Origin: Acidobacteriota bacterium
GTDB lineage: Bacteria; Acidobacteriota; Vicinamibacteria; Vicinamibacterales; 2-12-FULL-66-21
DNA length: 64,000 nt
NCBI GenBank assembly: GCA_003222675.1
Contig: QHWT01000063.1
Span: 70,456 to 134,455, forward strand
Direction: 5' to 3'
Positions within the stretch are counted from its first letter, which is position 1. Each line of letters begins with the position of its first letter. The position numbers and the translations under genes are program-made. Of this stretch, positions 32,910 to 41,328 are shown in pieces. The notes below the pieces were generated by a model, which did no database searches, was not told where the DNA came from, and saw nothing but the letters and a program-made list of their open reading frames with translations.

Positions 32910-35900
32910 ATGAAGAGCGGTGGAACCCTGGGACTCCTGCGGTCGTGGCCTCGTTGCGTGCTCCTTCATCTTCTTATTGTTACGTCCCCGGCGCTCGCGC
33001 TTGCCGGAGCGCAGGCTGTCACAGGGACCATTCTCGGACGCATCACCGATGGCTCGGGCGCCATCGTCCCCGGCGTGACCGTCACGCTGACCAACACCGG
33101 CACGAAGCTCACGCGCGTCGTGACGACCGATACCAACGGCGAATACACTGCGCCTTCGCTGCCGACGGGCGAGTACACGGTCGCTGCCGAAATCTCCGGG
33201 TTCAAGACCGTCACGATGTCCAACGTCGGCCTTGGCGTGGACCAGCACGTGCGCATCGATATCAAGCTGGAAGTCGGTGCGCTGAGCGAGACCGTCACGA
33301 TCGAAGCGACGTCGCCGCTGGTTCAGACGTCTTCATCTGAGCTCGGCACAACCGTAACGAACGAGCAGATTGAAGCGCTGCCCCTCAACGGGCGGAATTT
33401 CGTGAATCTCACGCGGACCGTCCCGGGAGTCCTGCGCGGCATCCCGGGCGCGAATATCGATGGTGCCGGCAGCCTCGCCTGGCGCGCCTCCGCCTCGTTC
33501 TCGGCCAACGGGCAGCGCACGCGCGACAACAACTTCATGCTCGACGGCGTCGACAACAACGAGACGTGGCTGCAGACGGTCGTCATCTTCCCGAGCGTCG
33601 ATGCGCTCGACGAATTCAAGCTGCAGACGTCGACGTATTCGGCCGAATTCGGCCGCTCGCTCGGTGGCGTCGTGAACCTGCAGATCAAGTCGGGCACCAA
33701 CGCGTTTCACGGCAGCGCCTTCGAGTTCCATCGCGACGACGCGTTCGACGCCAACAATTTCTTCAACAACCGCGCGGGGCGGCCGAAACCGGACTTCAAG
33801 CAGAACCAGTTCGGCGGAACCCTCGGCGGTCCTGTGTTCAAGCAGAAGACGTTCTTTTTCGGCAGCTACCAGGGACATCGCGAGTCGCAGGGGCAGACGT
33901 TCCTGTCGACCGTGCCGTCGCTCGCGATGCGTCGCGGCGATTTCTCGGAGCTGACGCGCGTCATCTTCGACCCGGCGAGCGGCCAACCATTTCCCGGCAA
34001 TGTCATTCCAGAGAATCGCATCGACGGCGTCGCGCAAAACATCCTCAGCCAGCTCTATCCCGAGCCGAACACGGCGGGGTCGCGGCAGGCCAACGGACAG
34101 ACGATCAACAACTATTTGATCAATCCGATCAAGCAACGGCAGGACAACCAGTTCGACGTCAAGGTCGACCACAACCTCACGACGAGCAATCGTTTCTTCA
34201 CCAGGTACAGCTTCGAAAAGACGCACCGGCTGCAGCCGGCGACGCTGCCGCACGGCGATGCGGGCGCGACGTTCGGCGCAGGTGACGGCAACATCAAGGC
34301 CCAGAGCGTCGCGTTCAACGACACGCACATGATGGGTCCGAAATGGCTGAACGAGTTCCGCTTCGGATGGTCATCGGTCAAGTTCTTCATGACGTCGATC
34401 GATTACGGGACCAACCCCGCGCAGGCGGTCGGCCTTCCGAACATCAACCTGAATCAGGTCACGTCCGCGATGACGCAGCTCTCCTTCCAGAACATCCGGA
34501 ACCTGGGGGCCAACAGCAATCAGCCGCTCATCACGAACCAGAACGACTTCCAGATCTTCGACAACGTCACGCGCAGCAGCGGCCGTCACACGTTGAAAGC
34601 GGGCGGCAGCCTGACGCTCAGGTCGCGCGAGATCCTCAACGCCGACACAATCGTCGGCAACTTTGCCTTCAACAACAACATGACATCGAACTGCGGCGGG
34701 CAGGGCGCCGGCTGCACCGTCAACAGCAGCACCGGCTTCGATGTCGCCAGCTTCATGCTGGGGCTGACGGCCTCGAAGAACAGAAACCTGTTCGACGCGG
34801 GAACGTACACCGAGAAACGGCCGGAGATTGCCACCTATTTCCAGGACGACTGGCGCACGACGAGCAAGCTGACACTCAACCTCGGTGTGCGGTGGGACGT
34901 GTATCCACCGTGGGTGGAGATCCAGGATCGCCAGTCGAACTTCGACCAGACCACCGGCAAGTTCATCATCGCCTCCGACGATGCGGCGCTCGAGGGCGTG
35001 AAGGTCGGACGGTATCTGCAAACGTATTCGAAGGGAGATGTGGGCCCCAGGTTCGGGTTTGCGTACGACGTGACGGGCAACGGGAAGAACCTGGTGCGCG
35101 GCGGCTTCGGAGTGTTCTGGAACTTCTCGCCCGGTGGCACCTCGTCGTCGAAGGCGCAGAATCCGCCGTTCCTTCAATCGACGTCGCTCACGCCGACGCC
35201 GACCTCGTACGGGGTGAACCTCCTGCTCAAGGACGGCCTGCCACTTCCGCCGGGTGTCGACCCGAACCGGCCCGCCGCCGGAGCGACGCGATCGGTGTTC
35301 GCGAGAGACTTTCGCGACGCGTACGCGCGCCAATGGAACATCAACTACCAGCGCGGCCTCGGCACGAACTACATGGTCGAGACCGCGTACGTTGGATCCC
35401 AGGGGCGTCAGATGGTGATCAAGGTGGACATCAACCAGGCGCCGCCGGTGGTCGGGATCAGCGATGCCAACGTGAATCGTCCGTTCATCACGCTGGCCCC
35501 GCTGGTGCGGTCGCTCAGCCAGTCGCAGAGCATCGGGAAGGTGAACTACAACGGCCTGCTCGTGAAGTTCCAGCGACGCTTCGCCAACAACTTCTCGTTC
35601 CTGAACGCGTACACGTTCGGCAAGTCGATGGACTACGCGTCGGACAACGAGGCCGGCATCACCAATACGTACGATCTCCAGTACAACTGGGGGCCGTCGG
35701 ACTACGACGTGCGCCACACCTTCTCGTCGAGCTGGGTGTATGAGTTGCCGTGGGCGCAGCAGGCGCTGTACGGCGGCTGGCAGGTCAGCGGCATCCTGCT
35801 GCTGCGCGGCGGGCTGCCATTGACGGTCACGCAGACGCAGGGCGTGCAGTCGACGGGAACCGGCAATCGCCCGAACCGGATCTGCGACGGATCGCTGTCG

Positions 35901-36236
35901 AACCCCACGATCGATCGATGGTTCGACACGTCCTGTTTCGTCGCGCCGGGCGACGTGACAGGCACCTACGGCGACGCGGGGCGCAACATCATCCGCGGCC
36001 CCGGATCGTTCAACATCGATGCGTCCGTCATCAAGAACACCAAGTTCGGACACTACAACACCGAGCTCCGGATCGAAGCGTTCAACGTGCTGAACCATCC
36101 GCAGTTTGCCAACCCCAATACGACGGTTGGCAACGCGGCGGCCGGCACCATCTCGGCGATGCTGTCGAGTCCCTCGTGCTCGCTGTGCGGCACGACCGAG
36201 CGGCAAGTACAGCTCGCGTTGAAGGTGAGATTCTGA
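32910..36236 (+). CDS. TonB-dependent receptor with carboxypeptidase-regulatory-like N-terminus
   Basis: A 1108-residue outer-membrane receptor of the Oar-like type. Strong ribosome site AAGGAGG before ATG 32910; signal peptide to about residue 34. The regulatory-like domain is VTGTILGRITDGSGAIVPGV to PSLPTGEYTVAAEISGFKTV. The plug includes TNEQIEALPLNGRNFVNLTR and NNFMLDGVDNNETW; the barrel has long aromatic strands (AFEFHRDDAFDANNFFNNRA, QNQFGGTLGGPVFKQKTFFF) and ends with the outer-membrane signature AGTISAM to RQVQLALKVRF, final residue Phe. It probably imports glycans or large ligands. It is adjacent and divergent to the GntR gene. Confidence 0.92.
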   Translation: MKSGGTLGLLRSWPRCVLLHLLIVTSPALALAGAQAVTGTILGRITDGSGAIVPGVTVTLTNTGTKLTRVVTTDTNGEYTAPSLPTGEYTVAAEISGFKTVTMSNVGLGVDQHVRIDIKLEVGALSETVTIEATSPLVQTSSSELGTTVTNEQIEALPLNGRNFVNLTRTVPGVLRGIPGANIDGAGSLAWRASASFSANGQRTRDNNFMLDGVDNNETWLQTVVIFPSVDALDEFKLQTSTYSAEFGRSLGGVVNLQIKSGTNAFHGSAFEFHRDDAFDANNFFNNRAGRPKPDFKQNQFGGTLGGPVFKQKTFFFGSYQGHRESQGQTFLSTVPSLAMRRGDFSELTRVIFDPASGQPFPGNVIPENRIDGVAQNILSQLYPEPNTAGSRQANGQTINNYLINPIKQRQDNQFDVKVDHNLTTSNRFFTRYSFEKTHRLQPATLPHGDAGATFGAGDGNIKAQSVAFNDTHMMGPKWLNEFRFGWSSVKFFMTSIDYGTNPAQAVGLPNINLNQVTSAMTQLSFQNIRNLGANSNQPLITNQNDFQIFDNVTRSSGRHTLKAGGSLTLRSREILNADTIVGNFAFNNNMTSNCGGQGAGCTVNSSTGFDVASFMLGLTASKNRNLFDAGTYTEKRPEIATYFQDDWRTTSKLTLNLGVRWDVYPPWVEIQDRQSNFDQTTGKFIIASDDAALEGVKVGRYLQTYSKGDVGPRFGFAYDVTGNGKNLVRGGFGVFWNFSPGGTSSSKAQNPPFLQSTSLTPTPTSYGVNLLLKDGLPLPPGVDPNRPAAGATRSVFARDFRDAYARQWNINYQRGLGTNYMVETAYVGSQGRQMVIKVDINQAPPVVGISDANVNRPFITLAPLVRSLSQSQSIGKVNYNGLLVKFQRRFANNFSFLNAYTFGKSMDYASDNEAGITNTYDLQYNWGPSDYDVRHTFSSSWVYELPWAQQALYGGWQVSGILLLRGGLPLTVTQTQGVQSTGTGNRPNRICDGSLSNPTIDRWFDTSCFVAPGDVTGTYGDAGRNIIRGPGSFNIDASVIKNTKFGHYNTELRIEAFNVLNHPQFANPNTTVGNAAAGTISAMLSSPSCSLCGTTERQVQLALKVRF

Positions 36237-36412
36237 ATCGTTAATCCCTGATCCCTGATCCGGGATCCCTGATCGTGAATCGAGGATCGTCGATCGTCGA
36301 TCCAATCCCGGATCGTCCATCAAGGATCCCGGATCGACGATCAGGGATTGGGAGTGAGGATTGGCGATATGGGATCCCGGATCCAGGGATCAGGGATTAA
36401 GGATTGAGTGCA
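36237..36412. repeat. Mirrored degenerate tandem array (gatccct / gggatca units)
   Basis: The left arm consists of atccctgatccctgatccgg units, the middle of gatcgtcgatcgtcgat, and the right arm of ggatcagggattaaggatt, the inverse of the left. It begins right after the receptor stop and reaches the final codons of the convergent DUF2264 gene, whose last residues (LNP and stop) are read from it. Confidence 0.8.
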
Positions 36413-37629
36413 TGGTCGATCGCAAAGCGCTCCCCTGACCACGCGGCCGCAGAGGTCCATGGCTCCGCCGGCGCCGACCAGAAGGGGTCCGCCGGCGGCA
36501 GTCCTAACGGCAGCAGGCCCACCGAGCACAGATATAAACTGCCCGTCGAGATATAGGTCTCTCCAATTCCGGGCTGGTGCCCGCAGAATCCAATCCGCAA
36601 CCAGCCGTCCGCATCGAACGTGCCTGCCGCATCGATTGAGCGACGAATGACGGCCGTCAACGCGGCACGGACCTGTGACGGCGACATACCGTCAGGAAGC
36701 GCGCGGCGGAGCGCCATCTGTGCGAGCAGGTGGAACGCGCCGAACCGATAGGCGAGCGATCGGCCGATTGGCGGAAACGATCCATCCGGCGCGATGAGCC
36801 GTTCCTGCACCGCCGCATAGCGTTGTGCCCGCTGCTCGACGCGCGGCATCATCTGCTTCCACCCGGCGTTTTCGTCGGCGCATGCATCGAGCACGTCGAG
36901 CAGCATCGGATGGATGACAAAGCTGTTGTAATAGTCCCAGTGGAAATCGGGTCCGTCGCCGTACGCGCCGTCTCCCTTGTACCACTGCTCGTGCTGCCGC
37001 AGAGCGTAATCGACCCTCAGGCGATCCCACTCGGCGTCGAGCCGCTTCAGTGCGGCTTCGATCGTCGCGCTGAACAGGAGCCAGTTGTTGTAGCCGGGCA
37101 CGATGGTGCGCGTGGATTCGAGTGCCGCGACGAGATGTCGCTTCGTCGCCTCGTCGAGACTCGCCGACAGCGCGGTCGGTGCGCGCAGGAGCGCCTGCCC
37201 GAGGAACGCGGCGTCGACCAGCGGCTGCCGTTCGCGGGTGAAGTTCAGGAAATCGGCCGACGAGGGGTCGACGGCGTGCGCGATCGCTTCGAGCGCAAGC
37301 GCGCGATATTTCTCGCGCGACTGGCCTTCGACCGTGTCGTCGGCAGCCAGTTCGAGCCACGGCGCCATGCCGGCGAGCAGCCGTCCGAGCGCTTCGAGAT
37401 GGGTGACCGATCGCCGATCTGCACCGGGCGCCTGCTCGACGGGCATGCGCGCCTTCAATCTTCCCTGCGCGAGGTTGGTGAGCACTGGATCCGCCAGTCG
37501 GCGCATCACGTCGACCCAGACCTCGCGATCGCCAGCGCTGCTCGCTGTGCGCTGCCCGCCGGCGCTTGTGTTCGCGACGAGTGCGAATGCGCCAGCGCCC
37601 GCCGCTTTCAGGAACTCGCGTCGCTCCAT
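36397..37629 (-). CDS. DUF2264 domain-containing protein (Tat signal)
   Basis: A 410-residue protein with a Tat-type leader (MERREFLKAAGAGAFALVAN). The (alpha/alpha)6-barrel-like DUF2264 domain is marked by THLEALGRLLAGMAPWLEL, NNWLLFSATIEAALKRLDA, DGAYGDGPDFHWDYYNSFVI, HPMLLDVLDACADEN, IAPDGSFPPIGRSLAYRFGA and GFCGHQPGIGETYISTGSLY. The family is found in carbohydrate-degradation clusters and is suspected to contain polysaccharide lyases or hydrolases acting on uronates. That fits the uronate genes downstream. Full length compared with the family. Confidence 0.87.
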   Translation of the reverse strand: MERREFLKAAGAGAFALVANTSAGGQRTASSAGDREVWVDVMRRLADPVLTNLAQGRLKARMPVEQAPGADRRSVTHLEALGRLLAGMAPWLELAADDTVEGQSREKYRALALEAIAHAVDPSSADFLNFTRERQPLVDAAFLGQALLRAPTALSASLDEATKRHLVAALESTRTIVPGYNNWLLFSATIEAALKRLDAEWDRLRVDYALRQHEQWYKGDGAYGDGPDFHWDYYNSFVIHPMLLDVLDACADENAGWKQMMPRVEQRAQRYAAVQERLIAPDGSFPPIGRSLAYRFGAFHLLAQMALRRALPDGMSPSQVRAALTAVIRRSIDAAGTFDADGWLRIGFCGHQPGIGETYISTGSLYLCSVGLLPLGLPPADPFWSAPAEPWTSAAAWSGERFAIDHALNP

Positions 37630-37675
37630 GCTCGCCTCATTCGCGGGTTCGATGATGACTGCAGTTGCGTACCAC

Positions 37676-37765
37676 GGGACGTACTCACGCCGAGCGCGCT
37701 GAGCTCGCGGAGAACCTCAAAGAACAAAGAGTCCCCGGCGTGCTCCGCGACCTCCGCGTGAGTTC
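37676..37765. repeat. Short inverted-repeat element related to the ends of the structured elements
   Basis: gtactcacgccgagcgcgct (37680) and its inverse gacctccgcgtgagttcgtac (about 37749-37769) bracket a central segment of roughly 45 bases. The end sequences (cgcggag, ccgcgtgag) resemble the ends of the 345-bp elements, but the cloverleaf core is missing. It may be a minimal or decayed relative. Confidence 0.55.
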
Positions 37766-37815
37766 GTACGTGACATGTATCGGCATTGCCGCTGCTCTTG
37801 AACCGAATACTTCCG

Positions 37816-38303
37816 TCAACGAGCGTGCTGTGCGCCGCCGCGCCCCGCCGGCGACGTGCGCTCGATTCGCATCACGAACCCGCCGCGCGGGCGCATCGTG
37901 ACGCCTATCGTGTCGGTCGGCGCGACGGCCTTCGTCTCGCTCGCGAACTCGCGATCCTCTGCCCCGTCCCGCACGATGCTCGCCGTCCAGGATCCTTATC
38001 CATGACCTGGTCGCGCCGCTTGCCGTGAGGCAGCGTATACCGTTCGTCGATCGCTCTCGTGTCGGATGCTCTGACGAACGTCAGGTCGGCGTCGAATGCC
38101 TGGTCGGCGCGGCGGACGCCGAGCGGAGAGTCCGCGAGGATTGGCCCGTTGTCGCGCATCACCCGCCAGAGCAGCCGTCCATCGGCTTGCCGCGCCACGC
38201 TGATGGTCGTACGGCCGTCAGGGGATGTCACCGTCCATGGCGACTGCGCCCACGCAACCGGTGCCGCGGCGATGACGACGAATGCCGCCAGGATCGTTCT
38301 CAT
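37816..38303 (-). pseudogene. Glycoside hydrolase family 97 remnant (N- and C-termini joined)
   Basis: From ATG 38303 the sequence has a signal peptide (MRTILAAFVVIAAAPVAWAQ), WTVTSPDGRTTISVARQADG, LLWRVMRDNGPILADSPLGV and IDERYTLPHGKRRDQV, the GH97 N-terminal domain. After about 110 residues the frame is lost. A second frame gives ASIVRDGAEDREFASETKAV, TIGVTMRPRGGFVMRIER and ends at 37816, which resembles the GH97 C-terminal beta domain. The (beta/alpha)8 catalytic barrel, some 450-500 residues, is absent. This is a deletion remnant of an alpha-glucosidase or alpha-galactosidase gene next to a GntR regulator. Confidence 0.6.
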
Positions 38304-38349
38304 GGGGCCAACTTTACCGCATCGCGCGTCTTGACTTGCAGAAGCCCAT

Positions 38350-39117
38350 TTGCCACGCTTCGACGCGGTGCGAAGAAAGACGACCAGGCACGGACTCAGC
38401 CTCGCCGATGCGGCGTACGACGCCGTCCGCGAAGCGATCCTGCGCGGACAACTGAAGCCCGGTGCGCCGCTGTCGCGGCGGAGGCTCGCCACTGACCTGC
38501 GCATGAGCGTGATTCCGGTCACGGACGCGTTGCGCCGCCTCGAAGAGGACGGCCTCGTCGAGAGCCGGCCGCGCGCCGGCACCCGCGTACGTATTCCGAG
38601 CGAGAGCGACGTCCGGGAGCTTTACGAGCTGCGCGAGGCGCTCGAATCGCAGTCGGCGCGGCTGTTTGCCGAACGCGCGACGCGCGCGGGCCGGGATGAA
38701 GTGCGGCGTCTCGCGCGCGAAGTGGACACGCTGTTCGTCCGACTGGGCGGCGACGAGAGCGGCAAGATAGCCTTTCGCTTCGTCGTCCACACGACGCACG
38801 TGCAGTTTCACATGCGCGTCGCCGAGCTCGCGGGTTCCAGGCTGGTGCGCCAGATGATCGACCGCAAGCACGTCCTCATCCTCAACTGGTTGTTCGACGT
38901 CGTCGGCCGACGCACGCCGTTGCCGCCGCATTTCCACGCGTCGCTCGCCGACGCGCTCGCGTCGGGCGATCCCGTCGCGGCGGATGCCGCCATGCGGGAG
39001 CACGTCCGGTATGGCCTCAACGAAATCTCCAGACGCATCGGCGCGCTGGCCGCCTCCGAATGGAGAGAACGCCGCCGGCCCCAGCGCCGCAAGCGAGCCA
39101 TCAGAAAAACAGCATGA
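38350..39117 (+). CDS. GntR family transcriptional regulator, FCD type
   Basis: A 255-residue regulator. The winged helix reads AAYDAVREAILRGQLKPGAP, SRRRLATDLRMSVIPVTDAL and RRLEEDGLVESRPRAGTRVR. The FCD domain follows (ELYELREALESQSARLFAER, FRFVVHTTHVQFHMRVAELA, AAMREHVRYG), with histidines in the usual metal positions. Start is TTG 38350; GTG 38371 is an alternative and neither has a clear ribosome site. It diverges from the GH97 remnant by 46 bases, so it may have controlled that lost enzyme. Its basic C-terminal tail (RRPQRRKRAIRK) is unusual for the family. Confidence 0.85.
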   Translation: MPRFDAVRRKTTRHGLSLADAAYDAVREAILRGQLKPGAPLSRRRLATDLRMSVIPVTDALRRLEEDGLVESRPRAGTRVRIPSESDVRELYELREALESQSARLFAERATRAGRDEVRRLAREVDTLFVRLGGDESGKIAFRFVVHTTHVQFHMRVAELAGSRLVRQMIDRKHVLILNWLFDVVGRRTPLPPHFHASLADALASGDPVAADAAMREHVRYGLNEISRRIGALAASEWRERRRPQRRKRAIRKTA

Positions 39118-39215
39118 GGAGGCTTCGCGTTGTCAACGGTCAATGCTGAATGCCGAATGGCAAAGAGTGCAGCGATGTGGGTAATCTCGACGGGCCCCTC
39201 CGAGCGAATTGAGAG

Positions 39216-40463
39216 ATGAAGATTCTCGTCGTGGCCCTCGCTGCGCTGCTCCTGCAGTGGCCGCAGTTTCGCGGACCCGACGGGCTTGGCACGTCGGACG
39301 CCACCGGCCTGCCGCTGACGTGGGGAGAAGGGAAGAACGTCCGGTGGAAGACAGCCGTGCACGGACGCGCGTGGTCGTCGCCGGTCATCCTCGGCAATCA
39401 GGTGTGGGTGACGACGGCCACGCCCGAGGGCCGTGAGCTGTTCGTCGTGGCGCTCGACAAGGACACCGGAAAGATCGTCCACGACCTGAGGCTCTTTGAC
39501 GTCCCGAACCCGCAGGCGAAGCATTCGTTCAACTCGTACGCGTCGCCCACGCCGGTGATCGAGCCCGGACGAATCTACGCGACGTTCGGCTCGCCGGGGA
39601 CAGCCGCGGTCGACACCAACACAGGAAAGGTGATCTGGGAACGACGCGATCTCGAGTGCAATCACTTTCGCGGCGCCGGTTCGTCGCCGATTGTCTACCG
39701 CGACCTGCTCATCATGCACTTCGACGGCAGCGACATCCAGTATGTGGTGGCGCTCGACAAACACACCGGCAAGACAGTATGGCGGACGCCGCGCTCCGTC
39801 GATTACCAGGATCTCGGTCCTGACGGCAAGCCGCAGGCGGAGGGCGACTTTCGCAAGGCGTTTGCGACGCCGCACATCGTCATGGCGAATGGCGAGCCGA
39901 TCCTGGTCAGCATCGGATCGAAAGCGACATATGGTTACGATCCGATGACGGGCAAAGAGCTCTGGCGGCTCGAAGAGCGCAGCAGCTTCTCCGGCAGCAC
40001 GCGGCCGGTCGCGGGCAACGGTCTCGTCTTCTATGCGACGGGATTCAACGCCGGCCACATTCTCGCCGTTCGCCCGGACGGGCGCGGCGACGTCACCTCC
40101 ACGCACGTCGTCTGGCGCGTGACGCGGGGCGCGCCAAACAAGCCGTCACTCGTACTCGCCCGCGATCTGCTCTTCATGGTCAACGATACCGGGATCGTCA
40201 CCTGTCTCGACGCGCGCACGGGCAACGAGGTCTGGCGCTCGCGATTGAACGACAGTTATTCCGCGTCGCCGATCTATGCCGACCGACGTGTGTACTTTTT
40301 CAGTGAAGAGGGAAAGGCAACGGTGATCGACGCGGGGCGCACGTTCAAGGTGCTCGCCGAGAATCGTCTGGACGACGGCTTCATGGCGTCGCCGGCGATC
40401 GACGGCCGCGCGCTGTTCCTGCGCACGCGGACGCATTTGTATCGAATTGAGGATAGTAATTAG
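39216..40463 (+). CDS. PQQ-like beta-propeller repeat protein
   Basis: A 415-residue exported propeller without PQQ-enzyme active-site signatures. A short leader (MKILVVALAALLLQ) precedes WPQFRGPDGLGTSDATGLPL and WGEGKNVRWKTAVHGRAWSS, the standard opening of outer-membrane biogenesis-like PQQ propellers of Planctomycetota and Acidobacteriota. Blade motifs: FVVALDKDTGKIVHDL, AAVDTNTGKVIWERRDLECN, VVALDKHTGKTVWRTPRSVD, GYDPMTGKELWRLEERSSFS and CLDARTGNEVWRSRLNDSYS. It is a likely scaffold or ligand-binding protein. No operon partner is evident. Confidence 0.85.
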   Translation: MKILVVALAALLLQWPQFRGPDGLGTSDATGLPLTWGEGKNVRWKTAVHGRAWSSPVILGNQVWVTTATPEGRELFVVALDKDTGKIVHDLRLFDVPNPQAKHSFNSYASPTPVIEPGRIYATFGSPGTAAVDTNTGKVIWERRDLECNHFRGAGSSPIVYRDLLIMHFDGSDIQYVVALDKHTGKTVWRTPRSVDYQDLGPDGKPQAEGDFRKAFATPHIVMANGEPILVSIGSKATYGYDPMTGKELWRLEERSSFSGSTRPVAGNGLVFYATGFNAGHILAVRPDGRGDVTSTHVVWRVTRGAPNKPSLVLARDLLFMVNDTGIVTCLDARTGNEVWRSRLNDSYSASPIYADRRVYFFSEEGKATVIDAGRTFKVLAENRLDDGFMASPAIDGRALFLRTRTHLYRIEDSN

Positions 40464-40465
40464 AG

Positions 40466-40545
40466 TCGCTTGTCCTTCCGCCTGAAGGCGGAAGCCACGA
40501 GCCGTTCCTTAAAATCTTGTGGCTTCCATCTTTAGGTCGAAGAAC
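40466..40545. repeat. Inverted-repeat spacer (ccttccgcctgaaggcggaag, ggaagccac family)
   Basis: A palindrome ccttccgcctgaaggcggaa (40474 on) is followed by gccacgagccg and then by the inverse gtggcttcc. The words match those at 2911-3060 and, in part, near 26335-26360. Lying between convergent genes, it may serve as a terminator. Confidence 0.6.
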
Positions 40546-41328
40546 CTACAGGCGCGGCACGGATAATCCACCGTCGACATTGATAATGGAGCCCGTCGCG
40601 TACGGCAGGTCTCCTCGCACGAGTGCGGCAACAACCCGGCCCACGTCTTCGGGTTGGCCCCACCGCCGCTCGGGGACGAGGCCCTCGGCGATGCGGCGCT
40701 CGTACATTTCCTTGACTGAGGCCGTCATGTCGGTCGCGACAATCCCGGGGCGCACTTCGTACACCGGAATGCCGTGCTCCGCGAGACGCGCGGCAAACAA
40801 CTTCGCCGCCATCGCGAGCCCCGCCTTGGTGACGCAGTAGTCGCCCCGGTTCGTGGACGCCATGTCCGCGGACACCGAGGTGATGAAGACGATGGATGCG
40901 TGGAACGCAGGGTCCTGCGCGCGTCGTGCGAGTTGATCGCGTGCGATGGCCTGCGTCAGGAAGTAGGGTCCCTGCAGGTTCGTGCGCACGAGCTCCTCGA
41001 AGCTTTCCTCTGTCGCTTCGAGCACGTCGGCCCTGACGCGCGGTGCGCGCCCCGCGTTGTTGACGAGCGCGTTGATTGCCCCCAGGCGCACGTGTACCTG
41101 ATCGACGAGCCGGCGGCGTTCGCGCGGGCTCGCCAGATCCGCGGCGATGTAATGGACGGTCCCGCCGCTCTGCCGCAGCGATTCGAGCACCGACACGACG
41201 TCTGCTTCGGGGTGGACACCGCACACCGCGAGATCCCAGCCGTCCCGCGCGAGCGCGCGCGCGATGCCGAGGCCGATCCCGCGCGTGCCGCCAGTGATGA
41301 GCGCGGTCGGGTGCGCGGCGGCGCTCAT
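40546..41328 (-). CDS. SDR family oxidoreductase (3-ketoacyl-ACP reductase-like)
   Basis: A 260-residue classical SDR: ALITGGTRGIGLGIARALA (cofactor motif), VNNAGRAPR, IVFITSVSADMASTNRGDYC followed by VTKAG (Ser, Tyr, Lys), and YEVRPGIVATDM with GSIINVDGGLSVPRL at the end. It is often labelled FabG-like, but it starts inside the stop of a GH88-like gene (ATGA overlap) in a uronate-catabolic neighbourhood. A reductase for the 4-deoxy-5-keto-uronate released by that hydrolase is therefore more likely than fatty-acid synthesis. That is inference from context only. Confidence 0.87.
   Translation of the reverse strand: MSAAAHPTALITGGTRGIGLGIARALARDGWDLAVCGVHPEADVVSVLESLRQSGGTVHYIAADLASPRERRRLVDQVHVRLGAINALVNNAGRAPRVRADVLEATEESFEELVRTNLQGPYFLTQAIARDQLARRAQDPAFHASIVFITSVSADMASTNRGDYCVTKAGLAMAAKLFAARLAEHGIPVYEVRPGIVATDMTASVKEMYERRIAEGLVPERRWGQPEDVGRVVAALVRGDLPYATGSIINVDGGLSVPRL

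Noticed and set aside
34371..36323. 650-codon open frame on the minus strand
   Set aside because: Antisense shadow of the first TonB-dependent receptor; composition dominated by Arg and His, no motif.
40546..41328. Fatty-acid synthesis fabG
   Set aside because: SDR motifs alone do not separate FabG from sugar reductases. The gene is translationally coupled to a GH88-like hydrolase and no other fab gene is near.
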